From PVC group bacterium (GTDB lineage: Bacteria > Verrucomicrobiota > Kiritimatiellia > CAIKKV01 > PXCX01): 7,318 nucleotides of DNA. Location of the stretch: contig PWZG01000065.1 in NCBI GenBank assembly GCA_003567575.1, positions 1 through 7,318 of the forward strand, given 5' to 3'. Under the pieces are notes generated by a model, which ran no database searches, had not been told where the DNA came from, and worked only from the letters and a program-made list of their open reading frames with translations. How positions within the stretch are numbered: position 1 is the first letter of the stretch; each line of letters opens with the position of its first letter. A program made the position numbers and the translations under genes. Positions 7,252 to 7,318 of the stretch are shown piece after piece.

Positions 7252-7271
7252 GTCAGGCAGGAATGCCCGAC
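7252..7271 (+). other. Hairpin 2 of the downstream element
   Basis: GTCAGGCA pairs with TGCCCGAC, with one A-C mismatch, around a GGAA tetraloop. The reverse complement of this 20-base module matches hairpin module 7212-7231 at 17 of 20 positions, so the two hairpins are inverted copies of one another. No T-run follows. Confidence 0.6.
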
Positions 7272-7318
7272 TTACTTCGCCCAAAACAGGCCAATCGCCG
7301 GGCTACCTGAACAGTTAC

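Larger units (their letters stand above)
7187..7318. mobile_element. 132-bp inverted-repeat element (MITE- or REP-pair-like), possibly an IS end
   Basis: GTAACTGTTCAGGTA at 7187-7201 is the exact reverse complement of TACCTGAACAGTTAC at 7304-7318, giving perfect 15-bp terminal inverted repeats. A second, nested inverted pair lies inside: 7208-7225 and 7258-7275 match at 16 of 18 positions. No open reading frame of note is present. The element begins one base after the oxidoreductase stop. Ends beginning GTAA are known for IS66-family elements, so a non-autonomous derivative is possible; a bacterial REP pair is the alternative. Target duplication cannot be tested because the right flank is outside the window. 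Confidence 0.6.

Noticed and set aside
7186..7318. Rho-independent terminator after the oxidoreductase
   Set aside because: Hairpins are present but none is followed by a T-run; the perfect terminal repeats fit a mobile or REP-like element better.

Overview
The window is part of a GC-rich bacterial chromosome or contig. No 16S rRNA or taxonomic marker gene is present. The PVC superphylum (Kiritimatiellota, Lentisphaerota, Planctomycetota) is my best guess. It rests on a very large secreted modular glycoside-hydrolase-like protein beside a Gfo/Idh/MocA oxidoreductase, no SusC/SusD genes, weak Shine-Dalgarno signals, and short A/T-rich minisatellites between GC-rich genes. This is inference from general knowledge.

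Layout, left to right. (1) Bases 1-195 hold the last 64 codons of an unrecognised plus-strand gene. (2) Bases 202-333 are three tandem 44-bp repeats filling the gap between two convergent genes; the last copy supplies the stop codon of the minus-strand gene. (3) Bases 321-1520 (minus) encode a membrane-anchored serine hydrolase of the beta-lactamase/PBP-related superfamily. (4) Bases 1521-1744 are a divergent control region: a TTGACT-N16-TATGAT promoter faces right, an extended -10 promoter (TGATATAAT) faces left, and an 8-bp tandem repeat runs into the next start codon. (5) Bases 1745-5998 encode a 1417-residue secreted multidomain protein with a TIM-barrel glycoside-hydrolase-like core. (6) Bases 6010-7185 encode a Gfo/Idh/MocA-family oxidoreductase with an inserted four-cysteine cluster, 11 bases downstream and probably cotranscribed. 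(7) Bases 7187-7318 are a highly structured inverted-repeat element that starts one base after the oxidoreductase stop and ends exactly at the window edge.

Functional picture (inference): genes 5 and 6 look like a two-gene glycan-use operon. The large exported protein would bind and cut a carbohydrate outside the cytoplasm, and the NAD(P)-dependent oxidoreductase would oxidise or rearrange a released sugar in the cytoplasm. The divergent serine hydrolase sits in the membrane facing outward and could remove ester or amide groups, but its link to the operon is only positional.

The best candidates for something undescribed are the hydrolase barrel, whose likely acid/base Glu lacks the usual preceding Asn; the four-cysteine oxidoreductase; and the 132-bp element with nested inverted repeats and two inverted hairpin modules.
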